Shown here: one piece after another, positions 1 to 11,200 of the stretch
Numbering within the stretch: position 1 is the stretch's first letter
How the letters are laid out: each line of letters begins with the position of its first letter
Assembly: GCA_963931925.1 (NCBI GenBank)
Contig: OZ007569.1
Coordinates: 7,227,957-7,291,956 of the forward strand
Length of the DNA stretch: 64,000 bases
Origin: Onchidella celtica
Taxonomy: Eukaryota; Mollusca; Gastropoda; Systellommatophora; Onchidiidae
Direction: 5' to 3'
Position numbers and translations under genes: made by a program
The notes under the pieces: generated by a model
What the model saw: only the letters and a program-made list of their open reading frames with translations
Told to the model about the DNA's origin: nothing
Database searches by the model: none

Positions 1-1949
1 GGGGTGTCCGTGAGAGAGAGGTCACGGGGGGCAGAGCCCCTCGGGAGGAGTACCTTACTCGAGCGCCACTTTGTCAGATTGTCAGATTGATAAGTAACGA
101 CGTGAGGGTCTAGTCAGTTTGTATCATCGAGGCCGTAGGCCGATGTTCGCCTGGGCAGTAGTCAGATTGACATATCAGGGAAAGCCCCCGGGGTAGCTAT
201 GTATCATCTCCTTTAGTTAGTTTCTGGTCTTTGGCGCTCGAGTACGGAACTCCTTCCAGCCCCTCTTGCGAGTCAGATTAGACCTCTAGACTAGATGGAT
301 GTTTTCAATAGGCCTAAAAGCGCGGCTCGGCGATTAACTCTCAGACCATACAGTATGTGCTCCCGACTACAGTTGTGTAACTCATATGGTGCACCTAGCC
401 CTGAAAATATGAAATGTGTCAGGTGAATACTTACCGCTCACTGCGGTTTTCTCTAGGTTAAAGGTTTTCAAATGAAGACACTTGACACAACTTTCATCGT
501 CCATTGTAAAAGCTGGATCCGGAAGTCTTGATTTGTGCGTCTATGATTATTCCAACTGAAAACAATAAAGGGGACCAATCCGATTATTTAATATTTTATT
601 GAAATTTCTTACAGGATGACAGAAAAGGGAAACAGGACAAAGAGATGACAGTTCTTTCCTGGTGGCCACTGTCATTGTTCGTCTCGTGAAAAGAATATAA
701 ATTAAAATTTCTAGATTTTAAATCAATTGCCACTTAATTTTGTTTTGCCAGTCAGAAGCCGTAGCCGCTTACAAGACAAACCATGATGACTGCTCAGTTC
801 GATACCAGAATGCCCACGATAACATTCATGTTGTTATGAAGACAATGTGTTTTATCTGAAATAAATCTGCCATTTCCTTTGGAAATCAACATTTCAGACC
901 TTATTTACAACAGTTTCCACAATTAGCAACAACTTCGGAAAGAACGATTATAACTATTTAACTTTTTGTGCAGACACTTACACACTAATATTCACGTTTG
1001 AATTCTCACTCACTCACTAGTACATTAGGCCTATAATTATTTTTGTTGCATCCTCTACTCGAACGCACCATCCAATGACCAAACACTCAACAGAGCAAGA
1101 ACTCAGGTTTTGTCAATGGAACACAGTGTTTTCATTTGCTTGTTTGTTTTTTGTGTTTGTGTTTGTGTGTGTGGTTATTGTGGTTGTTTTCGAAATAAAC
1201 AAAATTACGTACAGAGTTCACCTCCCTGATTATCTCAAGCGATGACCAGGATGTCTCATTCATTGTGCTGACAGTTTTAAACGCATAATTATAAATTCGC
1301 CAGTGCCATGTTTTCAACCACTTACCATAAGAACTTCAGGTTCCTGAACTGCCAATCAAGGACTTCATAATAAGCACCGAAAATATGCCCGTATAAAGTG
1401 ATCTCGAGTAAAATGCGACTACCATCCCACCCCATCTTTTACCAATGCTGAAACTGAGGATAAAAGTTTTTACCTTTGGGTATAATGATCACCGACTTTC
1501 CATGATTTCGGTCGGCCTTTGTAAACCTTGGACTTGGTAGTTTTTTGTAGCTGTTTTCGACAAAGTTGGGAAATGCCCAACGGAGCAGCGGCCCGGAGTG
1601 TATCTTTATTATATCACTATGATCTCAGCACGAGGATGTTGGGCCTGACTAATAACCGTGGAGACAAACGTGAAGATCTTTCTTTCTCGGGGGCTTCACC
1701 CCAGTGATATTGGACCTAACCAATAGAAACACGTTTCTGATTCCTATTAAACATTCTTGTCAGCTTATTTCAGAACTACACTTTTTGGTAATATTGGAAA
1801 ATTACGTCCTCTCCCTCCTCCACGCGACGGCCATCAGTTGCATCGAGATCACGTGTGCCCTCACCTGACATTCTGACACCCCAAGATTTTTCTCCTTGCT
1901 GGCACCTCCAATGAATGTCTGACCCAGTGGGTAAACAGTTGATTTGAGG
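1..1949. other. Non-coding stretch, no gene seen
   Basis: I see no convincing coding frame, RNA gene or transposon end here. One structural feature is a 12-bp inverted repeat, TACTCGAGCGCC at 56-67 and its complement at 233-244, with weaker pairing continuing outward (a GGAGGAGT-like arm against ACTCCTTCC). A low-complexity GTTT/GTGT stretch lies near 1138-1190 and accounts for the short open frame on the minus strand there. Confidence 0.6.
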
Positions 1950-2345
1950 TCTTTATTTTAGGAGGTTCGCTGCCCTTGGCATTTACACCTCACTTTACTT
2001 GTTTTATTATTTCTTGTTCTGGCGGGGGGGGGGGGGGGGGGAAGATGATATGGATAAATTTTAATCTATTAATTTCAATTTTGCCCGGGCAGCGGCCTTT
2101 CGGTCTGCTCTTTACGATTTCCAACTGCCAAGGTATCTTTAACGTGCGCAACGTGCACACGGGCCCTCCGAAGTTTTTCGTCCTTATCCGAGAAGACTAG
2201 GTACTCGATCCTACCCCCCAATAGGACCAGGGACTTGAAAATATGAGAAAAATCCAATTTCCAAGAACTACTCGGAGTGGGTAAACAGTCTACGTTGCGT
2301 CTACCCACTTGCACAGATTGGCTCCAAAGTTGACGTAACATCTCC
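1950..2345. repeat. Possible dispersed repeat segment, family unknown
   Basis: This block contains an 18-base G run (2024-2041) and a GC-richer segment (about 2085-2220) whose composition differs from its flanks. The phrase AGTGGGTAAACAG occurs on both sides (near 1926 and 2277), giving imperfect direct repeats about 350 bp apart. The minus strand carries an 88-codon open frame that I cannot assign to a protein. From general familiarity it resembles a widespread invertebrate repeat rather than a host exon, but this is a weak inference. Confidence 0.3.
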
Positions 2346-4751
2346 GATTAACATTAATTTGACCAAAGTGAATGGACGCATGAGTTTACCACTCTCGTAG
2401 ACTGGACGACACGGACAGCGGGCGCCAACCAGTCTTTATTTCGTTCTCCGGGAAAGCGATGAAAAATTATATTACGTACACACAGGCACCAGAGATCCCT
2501 TCGCGTGGACATTCGTGTATGTGCATGGGTGTTGCATGGGTGTGTGCGTGTGTATATATGTGTGTGTGTTTGTCTCTAACTAGCCCCGATTAACACCTAA
2601 CCCGAGTCGTGAACGTCTGCCGAATGAATTTAATGTGAGCATAATTTTATGCGTGATCAATAAAAGTAGTGGGAGTCTCAGACAGATTTGTACTGTCACT
2701 GGAAACAAAAGTTAGTAAACCGTACCGGTACTCTCATTTTAACAAGATTGAACACAAATTAATGTGTAATTAGGTTTCTTCTAGATCACGAAATATACAA
2801 GTAACGTTACAACATTATATGTGACCAAATATTGTTTTGTTTATTTTAAGATCGTTTTATTTCATTTTCACCCCACCGCCATCCAGCGGGCCCATTTCTT
2901 TCATTTCTCCCGAATATTTCCTTGCCTGGCACCAATACGCCGTCTTTTCCTTTCGTGAAGATTTGATATTGTATTAATGATAATAGTGATGATAAATTTA
3001 GTGGCAACGATAGCGCTGGTCCTGGGAAGATCATGGTGAATGTTCATCGCACACACCACGTCAGCCACAAGATAAGAAAGAAAAGTTACGCGCGGGCAAA
3101 GGGATTCTAAAGAGGCACAGATGATCTGCACTTTGTCAGAAGGGTGAGCTAAGTATTTCCATTCTGACTACCTGCGTGCTGCAACAAAAAGGAGTGCAGA
3201 GCGTGAGCTGTTGTTTACAATATGGGCTTGCTACTCATAACAATGGGATTACCCTATGCAATCTTAACCTTCAGCGGGCAAAACAAATGTTAGCAAAACG
3301 AACGATAACAAGAGTTGTAAAATTTAGCTGTCTTTAGCACTAACAATGAATGGCGATGTCAAGTGTTTTAAAATGTTGCCAAGAAGGATGTTGATGGAAT
3401 AGATTCACGTATTTGAGCAGATGCAACACCGCCGATGACAACAAAAAATAGCATCTAGACGGTATCAAAGTAACAACAGCATCAGCAACAAGAACAGTCA
3501 CAATGACATTCGTCAAACAAATGACATATATATGTAACAAATTATGTTTTACGTTTATCAATTATTGTATTTTCTCAGGTAAAATGCCGTACCTGTATTA
3601 CACAGACAAAAAAGGGGTAACCCTAAAGTACTTACGTTCGGAAAGGGGATAGGGGTAGTGGTGTTCCTGCGGCATATGACTAGCGTTCATGGAGGGTACG
3701 GGTGGGAGGAGCAGTTGTAGAGGGTGAGCGTACGCGCTTCAATTATCATGTGTAGTTATGGTAATGAATTGAACAGCTTGGTTTTTACGATTCTTCAACA
3801 AAGTAAGAAGTAGGAAAAAAAAACAACACGTGTTTCTAATGGATGAATCGTAGTCAGACGGCCACATGCAAAATGTTACTTGAAAGTTTTAGAACACCCA
3901 AGCCTTATCATAGCCAATGGCACTATCTTAATACAACAATTAGGTAGTACTGGGATTTGACCTGAGTACTCGAATAGAGTCCCTGGGAGGAGGTTGGAGT
4001 GGGGGGGGGGGGGGCTAAAATATCGCCCAAGTTGAGCGTATGCACTGTAGGGATGGTCCCGTGGACCAACTTTATTGTCACGCCTCCGGACATGCCACAG
4101 CCTACGAGTCACAGGTACTTTGGAAAGGTTAACTCAAGAAACAGTATACTATGTCTTAGGGTTAACTACTAGGCCACGCCTACAGGAGGTGTATGGCTGA
4201 TTCAGACTTCAGTGATAAAGGTCAGGGTGCAGTCAGAACTCACATGTAGTCTTACTGGTCACTGGAAATACCCAGGTGTGGGCCAACAAACACGTGGTAC
4301 TTCTATGAGACAATATTATTCCATAGCATCTCTCTTGGAAAAAAAAAAAGAAAAGAAAAACAGCAGAAGGTGAGACAGAGTTCCGTAAGATAAGAGAAAT
4401 AAAGCTCAAAACAATAATATTAAAGTCATTCCTTCTTAGGGTTAATTTTAGTTTTGTCCGGAGTAGAAATAAAATCATGTTACTGCAAATAATCTATTGT
4501 TAGTTTGACCACAATGACATCATCGTCCACGTATGAATAGCGTTCGTGGTGGAGGGGGGTTGTGGAGAGCGCACTTCGCTCTTCAATTACTACAGAACCT
4601 TGGCGATGAGCCCTTCTCGCAGGAGCGTAACATACCGGTCTTGACCAAGCAACAAGAATGAAAGAAAATCAAGCAGCAGCAAGTACATGCATCGATAACA
4701 TTTTGTGGGTTAATTGATAACAAGAACATTACGAATATTTTATCTATAAAA
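2346..4751. other. Non-coding stretch with simple tracts
   Basis: No gene is recognisable. A GT-rich tract lies near 2515-2580 and a 14-base G run at 4001-4014. Two diverged segments, around 3670-3755 and 4530-4600, share a core reading roughly TAGCGTTC followed by a G-rich stretch and CTTCAATTA, suggesting an old local or dispersed duplication. Short open frames look random. Confidence 0.5.
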
Positions 4752-4917
4752 CCAGATCCACGACGAAATCCCCGCCGAACAAAATCTCTCAGGCAAAATT
4801 CTCCCCCCAGGATAAAATTTGTTTGGACAAAATCCTCACAGAATAAAATCCGTAGGCAACAAAACTCACTAACACCGGACAAAAACCCCACCGGACAATG
4901 TCATCCAGGACAAAACC
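4752..4917. repeat. Degenerate minisatellite, unit about 16-19 bp
   Basis: A phrase like GGACAAAATCC, with variants such as GAACAAAATC, GATAAAATTT and GACAAAACCCC, recurs about ten times with variable spacers. The spacing is irregular, so this is an old, decayed tandem array. The open frame on the minus strand across it (rich in FC, DF and FV) is a product of the repeat, not a gene. Confidence 0.6.
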
Positions 4918-5075
4918 CCGTATTAAAAAATAAACAGCACCACACTAAGTTTATCCCAACAAACACTAGGAAATATAATTATATGATAAAAAATAAATTG
5001 CCACCTGCAAATATAACTTCTTTACTATCAGCACTTAGTTCGACGAGACAATAAAGCAAAAGTATGGTTTCCTCC

Positions 5076-5114
5076 AGGAGGTTATAAATAGCACAGTGCT
5101 ATTTATAACCTCCT
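5076..5114. repeat. Perfect 39-bp palindrome (19-bp arms, 1-nt centre)
   Basis: The arm AGGAGGTTATAAATAGCAC at 5076-5094 is followed by a single A and then its exact reverse complement at 5096-5114. The two arms pair without mismatch. I found no transposon ends immediately outside it. It could be the remaining core of a fold-back element or an isolated cruciform-prone site. Confidence 0.85.
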
Positions 5115-5440
5115 TGGGTTTCCTTCAAATTTCATTCATTTCAAGATTTAACCTCGTGTTTCCCTCTCTCATGTATAATTCAGTGAGTTACCGCAGTTAG
5201 CAGACACATAGGCTACATTTGCGAGTCCGTGGTTGACACAATAATAATAATAATATATTATCTGCAAACAAATCACCTGATACCACGCACCAATTAATTA
5301 TGGGTTCGTCAGTTTGTCTGTTGCGCAACTCACGAGCGGAAGGTGTGAACGCCTTGACACTTGACAGATGACGCGCGTGCGAACTTTGACTGTTTACTTG
5401 CACTCATAAGGTTAGAACTGGCAAGATAAGTCGTTGCCTC

Positions 5441-5670
5441 AGAATGATAAGGTTCTATCTCCACTTGTTGGCTGAACTGAGTTACACAATATTACACACT
5501 ACTTCTACGGGCCTTCTCCATTGTGTGTCAAAGTATCATGCAGGTTCGGTGTGTAATTTGTAAGTATTACTAAAAAAAAAAAGTCTTTGCTCTAAAAGCT
5601 ATGATCACATGAAACTTCAATTCTTGCTTTCTCAAAAGTTGAAAGAAGGGAGTTAGAACCTTATCATTCT
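5441..5670. mobile_element. MITE family A, copy 1
   Basis: The element is bounded by 22-bp terminal inverted repeats: 5441-5462, beginning AGAATGATAAGGTTCTA, and the complement at 5649-5670, with one mismatch. A second copy lies at 39170-39382 and shares internal text, for example ACTTCTACGGGCC, CTCCATTGTGTGTCAA and CTCTAAAAGCT. It has no coding capacity. I could not identify a target-site duplication, so I cannot assign a superfamily. Confidence 0.7.
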
Positions 5671-6014
5671 AAGGGGGCGAAGTGTTGGGTCTGAAATACA
5701 CGTTCAGGATATCCCCCCCCCCCCCGGGCTTGCGATATTATAAAGAGAAAAAGGTGGACCTCTTGACTCTTGAGAGAGATATTGATAATTGCAGGCCCTG
5801 TCTTTGTCCGAAGTACACACAGCAATTAATATTATGTAATAATAGCAAACAGAATGCACTGTACTTTTTGCAAGCAATTCGCAAATTTAGTTGTGATGTT
5901 GATAGGTACAGCAACCATAACAATAGAAAATGACAGTAACACCACGACTGGTAGTAGTGGAAATTGCAACAACAACAACAAGAACAACGGCAAAGAATGG
6001 GATCGCTGGCTCAG

Positions 6015-6115
6015 GCTTCTCAAAAGTCATACTGTAGGCTTCCGCAGATCGAACCAGAGACCTCTAGCGCACGGGGTGAACAGGCTTTCTGAGGTATTGA
6101 GCAACCTGTTGAACT
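6015..6115 (-). other. Possible tRNA-derived SINE remnant
   Basis: Read on the minus strand, the segment has a B-box-like GGTTCGATCTG preceded by a weak A-box-like TTGCTCAATACC about 30-40 bases upstream, the arrangement of an RNA polymerase III internal promoter. No intact tRNA cloverleaf can be drawn. It lies directly against the 5' insertion point of element 1. This is a weak call. Confidence 0.25.
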
Positions 6116-6142
6116 TTATCATCGGTTTCAGATCAAGAACCC

Positions 6143-6147
6143 CCAAC
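6143..6147. repeat. Target-site duplication of element 1 (left copy)
   Basis: CCAAC immediately precedes the 5' LTR and recurs at 14399-14403 immediately after the 3' LTR. A 5-bp duplication is usual for Ty3/gypsy integration. An exact pair shows that the two LTRs belong to one insertion event and that the locus has not been rearranged by recombination between elements. Confidence 0.92.
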
Positions 6148-7338
6148 TGTCACGAGTGGAGTGAGTGCAATTAAGGGGATTGCTACAGAGCGGGTGTAGA
6201 GTAAAAAGGGCTCGCAGTAGACAAGTAAGTTAAGCGTGCTGTTGTGAGTAGTGGGAGGGTCTGAATGAGGCGAAAGCGCTGTATTACTATCACTGCAAGT
6301 TAGAAGGTCCTACGGAACGGACCTGTGAATAAGAGCCCATCGGGCAGACATAAGGGGAGCAGTCGAGAAGACTAGTGAGAGAGTCTTTCCAGTGATGACT
6401 GGTATGTAGAACGTTGATTGATTATTATGATTGATGTATTATATTATAGTCGTCTATTACCATGATGTAAATAAGTATATGTGAGGAATGTGGAAGTCCT
6501 TGATATTGGATATAGCAATGTGCGCCATGAGCGATAGATGAAAGTGAGTTCATGGATTTGTAGCGCGAGTGAGTAGTGTGTACTCCGATGGAAGTGTGTT
6601 ACCGTAAGATGTGTGGTGAGTGAAAGGTGAACTAGTGTGTGTACGCTTCATGGGTTGTAAGGAGAGGTGGAGTGAATAGGAATGGTAGGGTATTATACCA
6701 ATGTAATGTTATTCTTGTAGGTGTCGAGGACGGGCCGCAGAGCCACCTCGATGAGCACAGGGGATAGGCCAGCATAGGGCCGGAGGCCACACATAGGCCA
6801 GAAGTGAGGCTGTCAGTGCAGGACAGTAGAGGCACATAAAGTCGTGGCAGTCAGGCCACGGACAGGGACGTAGATATGAGCGTGAATGTGATAATGCACT
6901 ATTGCCATGTTGAGGGGCTAGTGAACTAATAATGTACTGGTGAAATGATAATGTCTATTGAAATGATAATGTGTTATTGCCCTGCTGAGGTGCTAGGGGA
7001 ATGCTAAGGTGTATGACAATAGGAAGGTGATATTGAGAGACTGCGGTGCCAGTGAATTATTAATGTGCTATTAAGACCCTGAGGGGAGAGGCTGAGGCCG
7101 AAGTGCCTTTAGGAGTAACTACCGGATTGTGGATCCGAGGGAGAGTGTGTGTGAGAATAAGGCCGTTGTACGGCAGTTGATTTCAATAATATAATGTATG
7201 TAATTGCGCTATTATTTGTATAATTATGGTTAATAAATGTGTGAGTCTGATGGATTGTTCTGTTAAGTGTTAACTTGTTTGTTCGTGATTGTTGTCCTGT
7301 CATAACTTATTACATCTCCCAGTCTGGGATTTGTGACA
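6148..7338 (+). repeat. 5' LTR of element 1
   Basis: The 1191-bp repeat begins TGTCACGAG and ends TTGTGACA, giving TG...CA termini within a 6-bp inverted repeat (TGTCAC/GTGACA). It aligns over its whole length with 13208-14398. As in all LTR elements it should hold the promoter and the polyadenylation signal. I see a plausible AATAAA at 7232-7237 followed by GT/T-rich sequence. A TA-rich TATTATATTATA stretch near 6437-6448 could be a core promoter, but this is uncertain. Short open frames inside it are not conserved genes. Confidence 0.93.
7232..7237 (+). terminator. Candidate polyadenylation signal in the element 1 LTR
   Basis: AATAAA is followed within about 20-60 bases by a G/T-rich region (TGTGTGAGTCTG, then TTGTTTGTTCGTG), the arrangement of a metazoan poly(A) site. 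The functional copy would be the equivalent site in the 3' LTR at 14292-14297. If used, the R region would end near 7255-7265. This is a motif-based call only. Confidence 0.45.
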
Positions 7339-7375
7339 CTGGGGGCTCGTCCGTTGTGACACTGGGGGCTCGTCC
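7331..7375 (+). promoter_or_regulatory. Duplicated LTR end plus tRNA-Pro primer binding site
   Basis: TGGGGGCTCGTCC at 7340-7352, one base after the LTR, matches the primer binding site used by retroviruses primed with tRNA-Pro. A 23-bp unit made of the last eight LTR bases (TTGTGACA) plus this site is repeated in tandem: copy 1 at 7331-7353, copy 2 from 7354, with the second binding site at 7363-7375. The 3' LTR has only one terminal TTGTGACA before the target duplication, so the LTR boundary is 7338 and the second copy is internal. Confidence 0.85.
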
Positions 7376-8286
7376 TGTTTACCTGTGGTCATTTTGACAT
7401 TGTGTATTCATTATATCTAGTTGTTTTTCTGTTGTGCTAGGAATTCGTGCTGTTGTCTTTGTTCGTGGGATGAATGGAAATTTCATGATGGTATGATTTA
7501 TGTATGTTTATGAATAATAATATGTATTGATGCATGTATTTTGATGAATATGTATTAATGTGTACTTAAATTTCTGCAGAGTGTGTGTGCCAGCCTGAGG
7601 AGTCAAGCGGCCAGAGCTCCGATTAAGGGGAGGAGTTAAACTCAAAATTCGAAGTTAAGTGAAACTGAAATTTTGTACCCTGGATCGGGGGCTGTTCCTT
7701 TAATCTGTCTTTTTCTCTGTTTTTGCTGTTTTCGTTTGCTGTGTTGAACCTAGTTTATCCTTTAAAAAAAAAGGTGTGATAAACTTGGAACTTCGTTCAT
7801 CACGGTGAACACTCTGTAGGGCTTTGTTAGTGTTTAGTTGTAGCGTCGATATCTTCTCTGTTCCGCAGGAAGACGTATTCTCTTGTCCCTCTTTCTACCT
7901 ATCTATAGATACGTTCTTTTTTTTCAGACTCTGTTCTTGTTCGTACCGTGTAGTGTAATCGGCGTAGTTAGGTTGCATTCTTTTTTCCATTATATTTTCT
8001 TTTTTTAGGTCTTTGTCCTAGTCTGGTTCGTTGTCCTTGACGTACTTGTGGTCCTTCTACTGTATTTCTTCATTCTTGTCGTTTCTATTTTCTTTTATAA
8101 TTAATAGTGCTATACATTTTATAGATATAGAATTAGTTGTGCTGTAAAGGTAAATTTCTGAATTGTATTTGAGACAACTGGGTATTGTTATATCTGGTGT
8201 GATCTCAGGTCTCTGGTCGTATCGTTAGTGATCATACCGACAGGTTGGTCGTCTTATAATAGATACCATAACCATAAATCTGTGAA
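7339..8286 (+). other. 5' untranslated leader of element 1
   Basis: About 950 bp separate the LTR from the Gag start, with no long open frame. A motif shared with the element 2 leader, AGGAAGACGT followed two to three bases later by CTCTTGT, sits at 7867-7886. It is preceded by a pyrimidine-rich run and CAG, so it resembles a 3' splice site. A second shared phrase, TATCGTTAGT, occurs near 8219-8228. These could be packaging, splicing or translation signals. Confidence 0.6.
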
Positions 8287-11200
8287 ATGGCGGAACTCCA
8301 ACAACTAATGAAGTTGGGTAAGGAACTTGGCCTGGAGGGAGAGGAGCTACGCGGCTGGATTAAAGAACAGCAGGCAGAAATGCGCGATGAGCGTGCTAAG
8401 GATAGAGAGCAGGAAAAAAAGGATAAGGAAGAGGAAAGGGAGTTTAAGTTAAAGGAGTTGCATCAGCAACAGGAGAGAGAGGCTAAGGATAAGCAACAGG
8501 AAAGAGAGGCTAAGGATAAGGAACAGGAAAGGGAGTTTAAGCAACAGGAAAGAGAGGCTAAGACTCAGGAACAGGAAAGGGAGTTTAAGTTAAAGGAGTT
8601 AGAGGCTCAGCAGCAGGAGAGGGAGTTAAAGTTAAAGGAGATAGAGGCGCAAGTGAAGATCGCCGAGTTGGAAATCAAAAAGAATTCGCCAACAGAAACA
8701 GTTGAGCGGCAGGTACACAATAAAGGTGGCGTTAGGATTAAGCTCCCTACGTTCGACGACCGGAAGGACGACATAGACGCCTTCCTTTACAGGTTCGAAC
8801 TGAACGCACAATTGCAATGGGGGGAAAATAAGGAATTATGGGCCACGTACCTGGCGTCTCTATTGCAGGGGCGAGCGTTAACCTACTTTAAAGAGCTACA
8901 GCGCGAAGACGTGAAAGATTACGATAAGCTGAAGGCTTTGCTGCTTCGCCGATTTGCGCGTACCGAGGAATATTTCCGGGAGCAGTTTAGGCGGGCACGT
9001 GCAGATACCAGGGAGGACTTTGCTGCCTTCGTCGCGAGACTAACGGAGTATTTCGCGAACTGGGTAGACTTGGCGCATGTGGGCGCGGATTTTGCTAAAC
9101 TGAAAGACTTAATGATCCGTGACCAGCTGTACGCGTCGTGCCACAAAGATCTGGTGGCTTTCCTGAAAGAAAACGAACCCGCGACGGTGCAGGAGGCGTC
9201 TAAGTTGGCGGAAGCATACCGTACGGCACATCCGTCCAAACCAGTCGCCAGGGCGTACGTCCAAGATGCTGGGTACGTCGCCGTTGTCGAGGGGTCGCCG
9301 GCAGGACTTAGGGACAGGTCGCGTCAGCGTGGTGCCTATAGCGGGCAAGCCCAGGGGCAGCGTAGGGGCTATCACCAATCACCTGCATATGGATCCGGTA
9401 AGTTTGACCGAGCAGGAGGGCTAGGTCGCGGTAATGGCCGGGGGCGATTTGTGACCTTTGCCGATGACCGACGGCATAGGGACGCTAGTTCCGGTCGCGA
9501 TGGGTCACGGGGACCCAGGCCTAGTGCAGCACAGGGAGCGGAGTGTTGGACTTGCGGACGCGTGGGTCACTTTTCACGCGAGTGTAGGGCCGCGAAGTGT
9601 TGGAACTGCGGTAGAGCAGATCACATCAGCGTGAACTGCCCTGCAGGTAGGATAGCGGCGAACGTGGACAGTAGCTCCAGTCCATGTTCCCCTAATAAAT
9701 TTCATCATGCGGCTGCGTGTGTTACATCGGACAACGGAGGCGGACAGTATTCTAAGTGTCCCAGTTGTGAGAAGTTATTATCTTCCGGTGTTTTACCTTG
9801 TGGGAGAAAGATCCCCGTTATAAATTCATGTCATACAGGAGGTGGTCTTAGGGTTTATCCGGGGTTTGTTGGGGACGAACCGATCTCGGTTTTACGAGAT
9901 ACAGGATCTACCGTTGTGGGAGTGCATAGAGACTGCATTCGGGATTCACAGCTTACAGGTGAGACTGTCCCGTGCATCCAATTTTCGGGGGCCATTGAGA
10001 AATTACCCATGGCAAGAATAGTGATAGATACACCTTTCCTTAGCGGGGAAGTCGAAGCAGTCGTTGGTTGTTTTCCAGGCGCCCAGCTCATCATTGGGAA
10101 TGTATCACGGGTAGTTTCCCCTTCCGATGAGAACGTGCAAGCATGGTCGCAATCAAAAGGTATTGACTTTTGCGCCGCGGTCGAAACAAGTCGACGGGTA
10201 GCTGATAAAGATAAGATTAGACCTTTGGCTACGCCAGCGGTCAACCTAGATATCACGCCAGAGCGCTTGGCGAGATTACAAAGGGAGGATCCATCATTAA
10301 ACCCATGTTTTGGGGAAGCGCGAACCGAGAAAACGAGGAAATATAAGAACGGGTCATCTTCTTTTTTTGTCCAGGGGGGCATTCTGTTCCGTATGTACGT
10401 CACAGTGGCTTCCGTTCAAAAGCAGGTCGTCGTGCCACGGTCGTTAATTGCTACAGTATTGCGTCTGGCCCATGATGTTCCATTAGCGGGTCATATGGGA
10501 AGTGCTAGAACCAAAGAGAGAGTTCTGAAAGATTTTTATTGGCCATCGATACATAGAGATGTACGGCTGTATTGTAAGACGTGCAGTGCGTGCCAAAAGA
10601 CGACGCATAAGGGTCGTACACCCCAGACTCCTCTTCAAAAGATCCCCACGGTTTCGGAAACGGTTAAAAAGGTTTCGATAGACCTTGTTGATTTAAGAGA
10701 AAGATTATCTTCAGAGCGCACTATAGCAGAAGAAGCTTCGAGTATCGCTTCGAAAAGAGCAAAAGACTATAAAGATAGAGGTTCCAAACTGAGAATTTTT
10801 AAGCCAGGAGACAAGGTCCTATTGTTGTTACCTACGGACCATAATAAGTTATTGATGACATGGAAAGGCCCCTATGTTATTGAGCGAGTTGTTTCAAAGG
10901 TAGATTACGCTATCCACATTGATGGAGCGAGTAAGGTTTTCCATGTTAATATGCTACAGAGATTTTATGAGAGACCACAGTATCTGTGTGCACAGACAAG
11001 ACCAGAGGAGACTGTCTTCTCTATTGCTTGTACGGGGGTCGTAGACCAGTTGGACTGTGACGTAAGCGACACCGAGACGCAGGAAGAGTTACAAATTCAA
11101 TTGCCGGAGTTAACTGCGACACAAGGTTACAGGGACGTAAAAATTAACCCTGACCTTACGAGTTCAAGGAGTAGGGAACTTGAGACCCTGTTAGCGTCAT

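Noticed and set aside
6632..6835. 67-codon minus-strand frame also found at 13692-13895
   Set aside because: It is duplicated only because it lies in the two LTRs; no protein features, and the old LTR copy does not preserve it as such.
7354..7361. Second TTGTGACA as the true 5' LTR end
   Set aside because: The 3' LTR has a single terminus at 14398 followed directly by the target duplication, fixing the LTR at 1191 bp and the 5' end at 7338.
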